Shown here: piece by piece, positions 40,993 through 49,538 of the stretch
How the letters are laid out: each line of letters begins with the position of its first letter
How positions within the stretch are numbered: position 1 is the first letter of the stretch
Source: DASWOJ01 sp964242415
Lineage (GTDB): Bacteria > Pseudomonadota > Alphaproteobacteria > Acetobacterales > Acetobacteraceae
Length of the DNA: 64,000 bases
Direction of reading: 5' to 3'
Assembly: GCA_964242415.1 (NCBI GenBank)
Contig: CAXTAT010000004.1
Coordinates: forward strand, 124,001 to 188,000
Program-made: the position numbers and the translations under genes
The notes under the pieces: model-generated
What the model was told of the DNA's origin: nothing
What the model saw: only the letters and a program-made list of their open reading frames with translations
Database searches by the model: none

Positions 40993-41997
40993 GTGTTCCG
41001 CCTCCTCGCCCGCCGCCTGGCGCTGATCATCCCGACGTTCATCGGCGTCACCCTGCTGGGCTTCCTGCTGATCCACTCCATCCCCGGCGACCCCGTGGAG
41101 GTCCGCGTGGGCGAGCGTGGCATCTCCCCGGAACGCCTGGCCTATTTCCGCCACGAGCTGGGCCTGGACCAGCCGCTATGGCGGCAGTTCCTCAGCTACG
41201 AAGGCCAGTTGGCCCATGGCGACCTCGGCCGCTCCGTGGTGACACAGGAAAGCGTGTGGACCGAGTTCAAGACCTTCTTCCCCGCCACGCTGGAGCTGGC
41301 CGCCTGCGCCTTGGTCTTCGCGGTCGTGATCGGCCTGCCGCTGGGCGTGATGGCGGCGGTGCGCCGCGGGTCGATGCTGGATTACGGGCTGATCGGCATC
41401 TCGGTCACCGGCGCGTCCATGCCGATTTTCTGGTGGGGGCTGATGGCGATCCTGGTGTTCTCGGTCGCCCTGGGCTGGACCCCCGTGTCGGGCCGCATCG
41501 ACGAGCTGTACTACATCGAGCCGCAGACCGGCTTCCTGCTGATCGACAGTTGGCTCAGCGGCGAGCCCGGCGCCTTCCGCTCCGCCGTACGCCACCTGAT
41601 CCTGCCCGCCATCGTGCTCGGCACCGTGCCGCTGGCGACCATCGCGCGCATGACCCGGTCCTCGATGCTGGAGGTGCTGGGCGAGGACTACGTGCGGACC
41701 GCCCGCGCCAAGGGCCTGTCGCCGGGCCGCGTGGTGGTGGTGCACGCCCTGCGCAACGCGCTGATCCCCGTGGTGACGGTGCTGGGCCTGCAGGTCGGCG
41801 CACTGCTTGGCGGCGCGATCCTGACCGAGACGGTGTTCGCCTGGCCCGGCGTCGGCCACTGGCTGGTCGAAAGCGTGCAGCGCCGCGACTACAACGTGCT
41901 GCAGGGCGGCACCCTGCTGATTGCCGTGCTGGTAATGCTGGTGAACCTGGGCGTGGACGTGCTGTATGGCGTGCTGAACCCAAGGCTGCGGCGATGA
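40993..41997 (+). CDS. Peptide ABC transporter permease (DppB-like)
   Basis: A 334-residue permease with six predicted membrane segments. It opens LLARRLALIIPTFIGVTLLGFLLIHSIPGDPVEV, with the DppB-family periplasmic loop (LGLDQPLWRQFLSYEGQLAHGDLGRS) and the cytosolic EAA-type loop EDYVRTARAKGLSPGRVVVVHALRNALIP. The C-terminus is VLYGVLNPRLRR. The start is GTG at 40993, because the DppB family starts near here and no ATG is in frame. It partners the DppC-like permease downstream. Confidence 0.94.
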   Translation: MFRLLARRLALIIPTFIGVTLLGFLLIHSIPGDPVEVRVGERGISPERLAYFRHELGLDQPLWRQFLSYEGQLAHGDLGRSVVTQESVWTEFKTFFPATLELAACALVFAVVIGLPLGVMAAVRRGSMLDYGLIGISVTGASMPIFWWGLMAILVFSVALGWTPVSGRIDELYYIEPQTGFLLIDSWLSGEPGAFRSAVRHLILPAIVLGTVPLATIARMTRSSMLEVLGEDYVRTARAKGLSPGRVVVVHALRNALIPVVTVLGLQVGALLGGAILTETVFAWPGVGHWLVESVQRRDYNVLQGGTLLIAVLVMLVNLGVDVLYGVLNPRLRR

Positions 41998-42049
41998 CGC
42001 CCTCCGTGTCGCACTCTGACGTGCTCGCACCGGCCTCCCACCAGCACCC

Positions 42050-42152
42050 GTCATTGCGAGCCGGCTTCGGCGCGGCAATCCAGGAGTCGCCAGCAATGGC
42101 ATTGGGGCGTGCGGCACCTGGATTGCCGCGTCGCTCCGCTCCTCGCAATGAC
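42050..42152. repeat. Family A palindromic repeat, copy 3 (dppB-dppC junction)
   Basis: GTCATTGCGAGCCGGCTTCGG, CGCGGCAATCCAGGAG, a spacer of about 35 nt, then ACCTGGATTGCCGCGTCG and CTCCGCTCCTCGCAATGAC. It occupies the 172-bp gap between the two permease genes. Confidence 0.93.
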
Positions 42153-42169
42153 GGAAGGGGGGCACGGAC

Positions 42170-43030
42170 GTGAGCGCCACCCTGGCCGCCCCCAACGCCG
42201 GGCTGTTCCGCCGCCTGCTGGAGAACCGTGGCGCGGCGGCCGGGCTGGCGATCATGGCGCTGCTGGTGCTAATCGCCGCCGCCGCGCCCCTGGTGGCCCC
42301 GCATGGCCCGGCCGAGCAGTTCCGCGACAGCTTCCTCGCGCCGCCGTTTGCAGAAGCCCGCTTCCCGTTGGGCACCGACAGCCTGGGGCGCGACATCCTG
42401 ACCCGGCTGATCTACGGCGCGCGGCTGTCGCTGCTGATCGGCCTGGTGGTGGTGGCGCTTTCGCTCAGCATCGGCACCCTGCTGGGCCTGACCGCGGCGT
42501 TCGCGGGCGGTGCGCTGGACGTGGCGATCATGCGGACGATGGACGTGCTGCTGGTGTTCCCCAGCCTGCTGCTGGCCATCGTGGTGGTCGCCATCCTGGG
42601 CCCGGGCCTGACGAATGCGATGCTGGCGGTGGCGGTCGTGCTGCTGCCGGGCTACGTGCGGCTGTCGCGGGCGGCGGCGCTAGGGGAGCTGGCGCGGGAG
42701 TACGTGGTGGCCACGCGCAGCGCCGGGGCCGGGGTGCTGCGGCTGATGCTGCTGGTGGTGCTGCCCAACTGCGCGGCGCCGCTGATCGTGCAGGCGACGC
42801 TCGGCTTCTCGAACGCCATCCTGGATGCGGCGGCGCTGGGCTTCCTCGGCCTCGGCGCGCAGCCGCCGACGCCGGAGTGGGGCACCATGCTGGCCGACGC
42901 GCTGCAGTTCTACCAGCGCGCCTGGTGGCTGCTGGCGTTTCCTGGCATCGCCATCCTGGTGACGGTGATGGCGTTCAACCTGCTGGGGGATGGGCTGCGC
43001 GACGCCCTTGACCCGAAGCTGCGGCGATGA
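42170..43030 (+). CDS. Peptide ABC transporter permease (DppC-like)
   Basis: A 286-residue permease. After a short N-terminus there is LAIMALLVLIAAAAPLVAP, HPLG-type segment FPLGTDSLGRDILTRLIYGARLSLLIG (OppC/DppC hallmark), and the EAA loop LAREYVVATRSAGAGVLRLMLLVVLPN. The end is GLRDALDPKLRR, as in DppC. The start is GTG at 42170. The stop overlaps the dppD ATG by 4 nt. Confidence 0.94.
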   Translation: MSATLAAPNAGLFRRLLENRGAAAGLAIMALLVLIAAAAPLVAPHGPAEQFRDSFLAPPFAEARFPLGTDSLGRDILTRLIYGARLSLLIGLVVVALSLSIGTLLGLTAAFAGGALDVAIMRTMDVLLVFPSLLLAIVVVAILGPGLTNAMLAVAVVLLPGYVRLSRAAALGELAREYVVATRSAGAGVLRLMLLVVLPNCAAPLIVQATLGFSNAILDAAALGFLGLGAQPPTPEWGTMLADALQFYQRAWWLLAFPGIAILVTVMAFNLLGDGLRDALDPKLRR

Positions 43031-44004
43031 CGGCCCTATTGGAGGTCGAGGACCTGACGGTCTCGTTCGGCGGCTTCAAGGCCGTCGAGGGGGTCGATCT
43101 GCGCGTCGAGGCCGGCGAAGTGCTGTGCGTGGTCGGCGAGAGCGGATCGGGGAAAAGTGTCTCCATGCTCGCCGTCATGGGCCTGCTGCCTCGCACCGGG
43201 CAGGTTGCGGCCAAGGCGGTGCGCTTCCACGGCGCGGACCTGCTGCACGCCGCACCGAAGGCTCGCCGCAAGCTGGTCGGCCGCGACATCGCCATGGTGT
43301 TCCAGGAGCCGACGTCGTCGCTCAACCCGTGCTACCCCATCGGCTGGCAAATTGGCGAGGCCCTGCGCGCCCACCACGCCGTGCCGCGGCCGGCGGTGCG
43401 CGCCCGGGTGGTGGAGCTGCTGGGCCAAGTCGGCATCCCCGCGCCGGAGACCCGGATGCGCGCCTTTCCGCACCAGTTGTCCGGCGGGCTGAACCAGCGC
43501 GCCATGATCGCCATGGCCATCGCCTGCAACCCGGCGCTGCTGATAGCCGACGAGCCCACCACCGCCCTGGATGTCACGGTGCAGAAGGGCGTGCTGGACC
43601 TGCTGGTAGGGCTGCAACGGGACCGCGGCATGGGCCTGGTGCTCATCACGCACGACATGGGCGTGGTCGCCGAGACCGCGCAGCGCGTCCAGGTGATGTA
43701 CGCCGGCCAGGTGATGGAGGAGCAGCCCGCCGCCGCCCTGTTCCGCACCCCGCGCCACCCCTACACCGCCGCCCTGCTGGACGCTTTGCCGGAGCGCGCC
43801 GAGGGCAAGGCCCGCCTGCCCACCATCCCCGGCGTGGTCCCCGGCGCCGGGGACCGTCCGGCGGGATGCCTGTTCTCCACCCGTTGCGCCTATCGCACCC
43901 GGCAGTGCGACCAGGACCGGCCTGGGCTGATGAGCTATCGCGGGACGCAGGTGCGCTGCCACTATCCGCTCAGCGACGCCGGAAAGCCGACGGGATGGCC
44001 ATGA
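43027..44004 (+). CDS. Peptide ABC transporter ATPase (DppD-like)
   Basis: A 325-residue ABC ATPase with Walker A GESGSGKSVS (near 38-47), Q-loop VFQEPTSSLNPC, signature QLSGGLNQRAMIAMAI, Walker B LLIADEPTTALD and H-loop LITHDMG. The C-terminal oligopeptide-transporter domain carries the Cys cluster typical of DppD/DppF (GCLFSTRCAYRTRQCDQDRPGL), which holds an Fe-S or structural site in this family. The 5' and 3' ends overlap the neighbours by ATGA. Confidence 0.95.
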   Translation: MTALLEVEDLTVSFGGFKAVEGVDLRVEAGEVLCVVGESGSGKSVSMLAVMGLLPRTGQVAAKAVRFHGADLLHAAPKARRKLVGRDIAMVFQEPTSSLNPCYPIGWQIGEALRAHHAVPRPAVRARVVELLGQVGIPAPETRMRAFPHQLSGGLNQRAMIAMAIACNPALLIADEPTTALDVTVQKGVLDLLVGLQRDRGMGLVLITHDMGVVAETAQRVQVMYAGQVMEEQPAAALFRTPRHPYTAALLDALPERAEGKARLPTIPGVVPGAGDRPAGCLFSTRCAYRTRQCDQDRPGLMSYRGTQVRCHYPLSDAGKPTGWP

Positions 44005-44954
44005 CGGTCCTGGAAGCCGTCGGCGTCACCCGGCACTACCCGTCGGGGCGCCAGACCCTGCGCGCGGTGGACGGCGTGTCATTCCAGCTTGCGGCCGGCA
44101 GCACGCTAGCCGTGGTCGGGGAGTCCGGCTGCGGCAAAAGCACCCTGGCCCGCCTCTGCGCCTTGCAGGAGCCGCCGACCGCCGGCAGCATCCGCATCGC
44201 CGGGCAGGACGCCGCCGGCCCGGCCCGCCGCTCGCTGCAACTGCAGAACCAGATGGTGTTCCAGAATCCCTATGGCTCGCTCAACCCCCGCCGCACCATC
44301 GGCCAGGCCCTGATCGAGCCGCTGGCCATCAACCGCCGCGGCAGCCGGGCGGCGCAGGCGGCGGAGGCGCGCAGCATGCTGGAGCGCGTCGGCCTGCGCC
44401 CGGAGGCGTTCGACCGCTACCCGCACCAGTTCAGCGGCGGCCAGCGCCAGCGCGTCGCCATCGCCCGCGCCCTGATGCTGCGCCCGCAGGTGGTGACGGC
44501 CGACGAGCCGGTGTCGGCGCTCGACGTGTCGGTGCAGGCGCAGGTGCTGAACCTGATGCGCGACCTGCAGGACGAGCTGGGCATCGCCTACCTGTTCATC
44601 AGCCACGACATCTCCGTCGTGCGCCACATGGCCCGCGAGGTGCTGGTGATGTATGCCGGGCGTCCGGTGGAGCAGGGGGGCCGTGATGCCGTGCTGAACC
44701 AGCCGCGCCACCCCTACACGCGGATGCTGCTGGCCTCGACGCCGTTCGTCGATCCCGTGCGGCGGCATGCTGTCTCCGCCGTGCGCGGCGAGCCGCCGTC
44801 GCCGACCGAGCCGATGCCGGGCTGCGCCTTCGCCAGCCGCTGTCCCTGGGCCGCCGACCGCTGCCGGGCGGAGCGGCCCAAGCTGCGCCCGGTGGAGGGC
44901 CGCCTGGCCGCCTGCCACTTTGCCGAAACCCTGCCGGAGGTGCGCGCCGCATGA
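44001..44954 (+). CDS. Peptide ABC transporter ATPase (DppF-like)
   Basis: A 317-residue ABC ATPase with GESGCGKSTLA, VFQNPYGSLNPRRTIGQ, QFSGGQRQRVAIARALM, VTADEPVSALDVSVQAQVLN and FISHDISVVRHM. The C-terminal domain has GCAFASRCPWAADRCRAERP. The ATG at 44001 is chosen for the ATGA overlap with dppD; an ATG at 43995 would add two residues. Together with the three upstream proteins this completes an importer, powered by the DppD/DppF heterodimer. Confidence 0.95.
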   Translation: MTVLEAVGVTRHYPSGRQTLRAVDGVSFQLAAGSTLAVVGESGCGKSTLARLCALQEPPTAGSIRIAGQDAAGPARRSLQLQNQMVFQNPYGSLNPRRTIGQALIEPLAINRRGSRAAQAAEARSMLERVGLRPEAFDRYPHQFSGGQRQRVAIARALMLRPQVVTADEPVSALDVSVQAQVLNLMRDLQDELGIAYLFISHDISVVRHMAREVLVMYAGRPVEQGGRDAVLNQPRHPYTRMLLASTPFVDPVRRHAVSAVRGEPPSPTEPMPGCAFASRCPWAADRCRAERPKLRPVEGRLAACHFAETLPEVRAA

Positions 44955-45820
44955 CTGACCCAGAGATGGCTGACCGGCACCGGATGGAGGGCGGCATCAG
45001 CGCCACGGTCCTCGCCGACGGCGCCGAGCTTTGCTCCCTGCAGGACGCGGGAGGGCGGGAGCTGCTGTGGCAGGCCGAGCCGGCGTGGCCGCGGCACAGC
45101 CCGGTGCTGTTTCCCATCGTTGGCCGGCTGCGCGACGACCGGCTGCTGCATGACGGGCAAGCCCATCGCCTGACGCAGCACGGTTTCGCCCGGGACCGGC
45201 GGTTCGCTTGGGCCGAGCGGGACGCCGCTTCGTGCCGCCTGGTGCTGGAGGACGACGCCGCGACTCAGGCCATGTACCCGTTCCCGTTCCGCTTCGAGAT
45301 GTCCTATCGCATCGCGCATGGCGGGCTGACGGTCGGCTATGAGGTGACGAACCCCGGGCGGGGGATGCTGCCGGTGTCGGTCGGGGCGCACCCGGCGTTC
45401 CGGTGGCCGCTTTCGGGCCGCAAGACGGACTACCAGATCGAGTTCGACACCGTCGAGGACGCGCCCATACGCCGGCTGGACGGCGGGCTGCTTCGTCCGG
45501 ACCCGCAACCCTCGCCCGTGCACGGCCGGGTGATGCCGCTCGACCCGGCGCTGTTCGAGGATGACGCGATCGTCATGCTGCACCCCAGCAGCCGCAGCCT
45601 GAGCTTCACCGGACCCGGCGGCGGCATCGAGGTCACCTGGACCGGCTTCGAGCAGCTTGGCCTGTGGTGCCGGGCCGGCGGCGACTTCCTGTGCATCGAG
45701 CCGTGGTACGGCTACGCCAGCCCTGCCGACTTCGACGGTGAGTTCGCCGCCAAGCCCGGCCTGCTGCTGATCCCCCCCGGCGAGTCGCGCGCCCTGCGAT
45801 GGAGCGTGCGCCCGCTATGA
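44951..45820 (+). CDS. Aldose 1-epimerase family protein (LacX-like)
   Basis: A 289-residue galactose-mutarotase-fold protein with VLADGAELCSLQDAGGRELLWQ, SPVLFPIVGRLRDDRL, LTQHGFARDRRF (catalytic His), VSVGAHPAFRWPL (second His) and FLCIEPWYGYASPADF (catalytic Glu). This fits the LacX/YihR-like subgroup of aldose epimerases. The ATG overlaps the dppF stop, so it is in the transporter operon. A sugar-containing transported substrate is possible but not shown. Confidence 0.9.
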   Translation: MTDPEMADRHRMEGGISATVLADGAELCSLQDAGGRELLWQAEPAWPRHSPVLFPIVGRLRDDRLLHDGQAHRLTQHGFARDRRFAWAERDAASCRLVLEDDAATQAMYPFPFRFEMSYRIAHGGLTVGYEVTNPGRGMLPVSVGAHPAFRWPLSGRKTDYQIEFDTVEDAPIRRLDGGLLRPDPQPSPVHGRVMPLDPALFEDDAIVMLHPSSRSLSFTGPGGGIEVTWTGFEQLGLWCRAGGDFLCIEPWYGYASPADFDGEFAAKPGLLLIPPGESRALRWSVRPL

Positions 45821-46178
45821 CGCAGGCCAGCCGGAGACAGGCCAGCCGGGGGAGGGAGCCGCGCGCCCGCGTGCCGTTCAGCGCCATCATGGACCGCCTG
45901 TGCCTGCCTGGCGGGGCGCGCGTCGCCGTCTGGCCCATCGTGAACTTGGAGGTCTGGAGCATCAACAAGCCCATGGCCCGGCAGGCCCTGCCCGCGCCCA
46001 CCGGCCAAGTGCTGCTGCCCGACATGCCCAACTGGTCCTGGCACGAGTAGGGCATGCGCGTCGGCTGCTTCACAAGCTGTTCGCCCACCTGGGCATCCGG
46101 CCCACGCTGTACGACATGACGTTGGTGAACGGCGCCGAGGTCCTGGACTGGTTCAAAGCCGAGTCGCCAACCCCGTAA
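45817..46178 (+). pseudogene. Remnant of a polysaccharide-deacetylase-type gene
   Basis: The ATG at 45817 overlaps the epimerase stop and is followed by RVPFSAIMDRLCLPGGARVAVWPIVNLEVWSI and LPDMPNWSWHE. These match the N-terminal segment of PuuE/allantoinase-like polysaccharide deacetylases, where the next residues are usually a YG-R-G-x-W run. A TAG stop follows at 46048-46050, immediately before GMRVG. A shifted frame then reads HKLFAHLGIRPTLYDMTLV and ends at 46178. The whole remnant is about 120 codons against the usual 290-300, so most of the catalytic domain is gone. The deacetylase match is from pattern memory; origin of the tail is uncertain. Confidence 0.65.
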
Positions 46179-46187
46179 GGAGCGTGC

Positions 46188-47207
46188 ATGGATTACCGTA
46201 ACCTTGGCCGCAGCGGCATCAACGTCTCGCCGTTATGCCTGGGCACGATGATGTTCGGCGGCCCCACCGACGAGGCAACGGCGGACCGCATCATTGGCCA
46301 GGCCGCCGACGCCGGGGTCAACTTCATCGACACTGCCAACGTGTATGAGGGCGGCCGGTCGGAGGAGATCACCGGGCGGGCCATCGCGGCGCGGCGGGAG
46401 TGGTGGGTGCTGGCCACCAAGCTCGCCAACCCGACCGGGGAGGGCCCGAACAGCCGGGGCCTGTCGCGGCGGCACGCCTTTGACGCCGTGGACGCCAGCC
46501 TGCGCCGGCTGGGGCTGGAGGTGATCGACGTGCTCTATTTGCACAAGGAGGACCATGGGACGCCGCTGGACGAGACGGTGCGGGCGATGGCCGGACTGAT
46601 CGCGGCCGGGAAAATCCGCTACTTCGGGGTGTCCAATCACCGGGCCTGGCGCGTGGCGGAGATCTGCCACCTTTGCGACGATGCTGGGATCGACCGCCCG
46701 GTGGTCAGCCAGCCGTACTACAACGCCATGAACCGGATGCCGGAGGTGGAGCACCTGCCGGCCTGCGCCCACCTCGGCCTGGGCGTATTCCCGTACTCGC
46801 CGCTGGCCCGCGGCGTTCTGACCGGCAAGTATAAGCCGGACGCGGCACCGGGAAACGATTCGCGGGCTGGGCGAAACGATAAACGCATCATGGAAACCGA
46901 GTTCCGGCCGGAAAGCCTGCGGATCGCGCAAGTCCTTGCCGACCACGCCCGGGCGCGCGGCATCACGCCGGGGCAGTTCGCATTGGCCTGGGTTTTGAAC
47001 AACCGGCTGGTCACCGGGGCGATTGCGGGACCGCGGACTCTCGAACATTGGGCCGATTACATCGGCGCACTTGACTATTGCTTCACCACGGAAGATGAAG
47101 CACTCGTCGATGAGCTTGTTCCGGCAGGTCATCCCTCGACGCCCGGCTACAACGACCCTGCTTATCCTCTCGAAGGCCGGAAACCCAGGCGCGAAGCCGG
47201 GGTTTGA
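46188..47207 (+). CDS. Aldo/keto reductase
   Basis: A 339-residue (beta/alpha)8 NADPH oxidoreductase of the YajO/AKR11-like group. It opens MDYRNLGRSGINVSPLCLGTMMFGG. The catalytic tetrad is seen as Asp and Tyr in FIDTANVYEGG, Lys in LATKLANP and His in VLYLHKEDH. The cofactor site includes GVSNHRAW and the C-terminal GPRTLEHWADYI. The substrate is unknown. AAGGAGCG lies just ahead of the ATG. Confidence 0.93.
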   Translation: MDYRNLGRSGINVSPLCLGTMMFGGPTDEATADRIIGQAADAGVNFIDTANVYEGGRSEEITGRAIAARREWWVLATKLANPTGEGPNSRGLSRRHAFDAVDASLRRLGLEVIDVLYLHKEDHGTPLDETVRAMAGLIAAGKIRYFGVSNHRAWRVAEICHLCDDAGIDRPVVSQPYYNAMNRMPEVEHLPACAHLGLGVFPYSPLARGVLTGKYKPDAAPGNDSRAGRNDKRIMETEFRPESLRIAQVLADHARARGITPGQFALAWVLNNRLVTGAIAGPRTLEHWADYIGALDYCFTTEDEALVDELVPAGHPSTPGYNDPAYPLEGRKPRREAGV

Positions 47208-47293
47208 TCCCAGCAATGGGATGCGGCGTCATGGGACTGCCAAATTCTAGGACTGCCGGAGTCAGTCCACCCCCTATCAGCGATGCAGGATAG

Positions 47294-47827
47294 ATGTCCG
47301 AATCAGATAAACCCGTGCCCACCCCCGACAGCGTGACGGCCGAGGCGCAGATGCGCCGCGCCCTCGGTTTAGGGGGGCCGACGCGCCCCGTGCAGCAGCA
47401 GCGGCCGGACCAGGCCCGTGCCCGGCACCGCTTCGTGCAGGACGGCGGCGTGCCCGTCGTCGTGCTCAACCGGTCCGACATCGACCCGACCGGCCCGCTG
47501 AAGGCCCGCATCGCCGAGCAGGAAGCGGCGCTGGAGGCTGAACGGGCCGCGCATGGCGCCACCAAGCGCGTGCTGCACGAAGCGCAGGCGGCGCAGCAGG
47601 CCCTGCAAACCCGGCTGACCCACAGCGAACTGGCGCATCGTGAAGCGTTGGCAGCCGAGACTGCGGCCCGCCAGGCGGCGGAGTCCCAGGTGCAGTCGGT
47701 CAAGGCCGCCATGCCGCCCAAGACGTCACAGCCACGCAAGCCAGCGGTGCGGACCCAGGCGCCCCAGGGTCAGGAACCGCAGCCGGTCAAGTGGTGGTTG
47801 CCGGGATACCGCGCCAAGGCGAAGTAG
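47294..47827 (+). CDS. Coiled-coil protein, unknown function
   Basis: A 177-residue soluble protein. The N-terminal third is disordered and Pro/Gln-rich (GPTRPVQQQRPDQ), and contains HRFVQDGGVPVVVLN, the most conserved-looking patch. Residues about 70-140 are a long heptad coiled coil (LKARIAEQEAALEAERAAHGATK ... in short blocks). The tail is basic and ends KWWLPGYRAKAK. No signal or membrane segment and no family recognised. A hairpin (GGACTG/CAGTCC, 47250-47268) just upstream may end the preceding transcript. Confidence 0.7.
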   Translation: MSESDKPVPTPDSVTAEAQMRRALGLGGPTRPVQQQRPDQARARHRFVQDGGVPVVVLNRSDIDPTGPLKARIAEQEAALEAERAAHGATKRVLHEAQAAQQALQTRLTHSELAHREALAAETAARQAAESQVQSVKAAMPPKTSQPRKPAVRTQAPQGQEPQPVKWWLPGYRAKAK

Positions 47828-47943
47828 CGCCGATGGGTGTGCAGCGGGGTCTGCGCATCCGGGCAGCCGCCGTGCCCTCCCCCTGCCCAGCGTAGGGCGG
47901 ACCTGCGCCGCGCCGGGGCTGCGAAGCCGCTGCAGCTATTGCG

Positions 47944-48546
47944 TTAGGGGCCGCCGTAGGTCGCGGAGTTGCCGCCGTGTTCCCTGACCTCGACCGCTTC
48001 GAGCCACGCTCGCCCCGCAGTCCGCTCGGTGATGAAGTGCCCGACGTGGCCATGGACGTGATGGGCGAACGCCTCGCATCCCACCGTAGGCAGAATGCGT
48101 AGCGCCACCAGGCCTTTCGCGGCCAGGTCATGGAACATTGGAAGCTGCGGGTCGTCGGCCGCCGCAAGCATCGTATGGTCGAACATCTTGTGCAGCCACG
48201 CCTTGACCGGCTTCATGCCGCCGAAATCGAAGCACCAGTTATGCTCGTCCAAGTCATGGGTCGCGATGACGAACTTAAAGGCGAGCGCGTAGCCGTGCAG
48301 CATCTGGCAATGCGAGTGGGCGGCGCGCCACTGGCGGAAGCAGCACGACAGTCCCTCGTTATGGTCATATGTCTTGGCCGACCGGAACAGCGCCTGGGAC
48401 CGCAGCCGGATTTCGAAGCCCGGCGATAGCGGCCGGGCTTCGTGCAGCGGACCTTCGTGCAGGGAGCCGTCAAGCAGTGGGGCGTCGTGCAGGGAACCAA
48501 GGGCCGCATTCGCCGGAACCGTCGAGGCATCCGCTAGCGTGTTCAT
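47944..48546 (-). CDS. 6-pyruvoyltetrahydropterin synthase (QueD)-family protein
   Basis: A 200-residue PTPS-fold protein. The conserved core reads CFRQWRAAHSHCQMLHGYALAFKF, then WCFDFGGMKPVKAWL, MFDHTMLAAADDP and ILPTVGCEAFA. These correspond to the zinc-His/Cys, DFG-x-L/M-K, DH..L and PT..E motifs of QueD. The usual HGH is HGY here, with an extra His in HSHC, so it belongs to a divergent subfamily whose metal site and substrate may differ from preQ0 synthesis. The first 45 residues are an extra non-conserved segment (repeated DAPLLDGSLHEGPLHEA-like). Confidence 0.85.
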   Translation of the reverse strand: MNTLADASTVPANAALGSLHDAPLLDGSLHEGPLHEARPLSPGFEIRLRSQALFRSAKTYDHNEGLSCCFRQWRAAHSHCQMLHGYALAFKFVIATHDLDEHNWCFDFGGMKPVKAWLHKMFDHTMLAAADDPQLPMFHDLAAKGLVALRILPTVGCEAFAHHVHGHVGHFITERTAGRAWLEAVEVREHGGNSATYGGP

Positions 48547-48978
48547 GGTCTGACCGTCCTTTTAACAACGTTCGCGTTCAATTGGCTCCCCGCGCCTCCG
48601 GTTGCTGCCCCGGCTGCTTAGGCTATCACGGCTTTGCGCCGTTCAGCAGATGTTTACAGACATTCTGTTGCCATCACGGTATCATCCAATCCTGGCCGCT
48701 TCTGGCTTTGGCTTGCAATCCTTCGATGCCCATGTGCCATGTCGCCGCTGGTCCGGCCACCCTGCGGCGAGGAGGATTAGGCCCCTCTGACGAAATTTGA
48801 CAAGTTTTAAGCAGATTACATGAACAAGAGGCGTATTTGAGCCGCAGGGGACCACGGGCGCCTGATTGCTAAAGGCTTATAGGGGATAACGGCATCCACG
48901 CCACGGCTTGCGAGGCTGCAGGTATTCAAGGCCGGCTAGACAGACAGAGTGCTGCTACCACGACGCACAGAGGATGAG
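48547..48978. other. 432-bp non-coding, AT-richer intergenic region
   Basis: No ORF with coding character on either strand. Part of it (48640-48840) is clearly AT-richer than the surroundings and holds a TTGACA-like hexamer at 48797-48802 on the plus strand, without a convincing -10 box at normal spacing. It separates the divergent starts of the PTPS-family gene and the molybdopterin-like gene, so promoters for both should be here. No terminator, repeat or RNA gene was recognised. Confidence 0.6.
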
Positions 48979-49500
48979 ATGAACACCACAATTGGTCGGC
49001 GCCGAATGCTCGGGATCGCTGCACTTTTGGCTGCCGCGTCAACGCGCAGCCAGACCAGCCACGCAGCGGCTGACCCCGCGGCGAAGCCGATCCTCACCAT
49101 AACAGGCAAGATCAAGCTGCCCAACCAGGATGGACCAGCCATTTTCGACCGCGGAATGCTTGAGGGGTTGGGCATGACGGGGTTTGAGACTTCGACGCCC
49201 TGGTATGACGCGCCCGTGCGGTTCGACGGCGTGCTGATGTCCCGCCTGCTGGATGCGGTCGGCGCCTATGGTGACCGGCTGACGGCCTATGCGCTCAACG
49301 ACTACCAGACCGACATCCCCGTCGAGGACGTCAGGCGGTTCGGCGCGCTCCTGGCGCTGAAGCGGGACGGCCAATACATGCCCATCCGCGACAAGGGTCC
49401 GCTGTTCATCGTCTATCCCTATGATTCGAACCCGGAGTTGAAGAACCAGCGTTATTACACCCGGTCCGCTTGGCAGGTGAACCGGCTGAACATATCCTGA
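48979..49500 (+). CDS. Exported molybdopterin-fold-like protein (partner of the downstream GGDEF-EAL protein)
   Basis: A 173-residue protein with a Tat-like signal (IGRRRMLGIAALLAAAS). The mature part (LTITGKIKLPNQDGPAIFDRGMLEGLG, PWYDAPVRFDGVLMSRLLDAVGA, AYALNDYQTDIPVEDV, KGPLFIVYPYD) resembles the SUOX-type oxidoreductase molybdopterin-binding fold in a reduced form. The Cys that binds Mo in true SUOX enzymes is missing: the mature protein has no cysteine. It is therefore more likely a periplasmic ligand or sensor module. The following gene starts 38 bp later on the same strand. Confidence 0.75.
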   Translation: MNTTIGRRRMLGIAALLAAASTRSQTSHAAADPAAKPILTITGKIKLPNQDGPAIFDRGMLEGLGMTGFETSTPWYDAPVRFDGVLMSRLLDAVGAYGDRLTAYALNDYQTDIPVEDVRRFGALLALKRDGQYMPIRDKGPLFIVYPYDSNPELKNQRYYTRSAWQVNRLNIS

Positions 49501-49538
49501 CTGGACGCCTCGATATCGTAGGCCAGGATCGGAAGATC

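Noticed and set aside
38593..41154. 853-codon minus-strand frame opposite GST and dppA
   Set aside because: Antisense shadow of conserved genes; composition is typical of reverse-frame reading in high-GC sequence.
48797..48830. Sigma-70-like promoter before the molybdopterin-like gene
   Set aside because: TTGACA is clear but no acceptable -10 hexamer lies 16-18 nt downstream.
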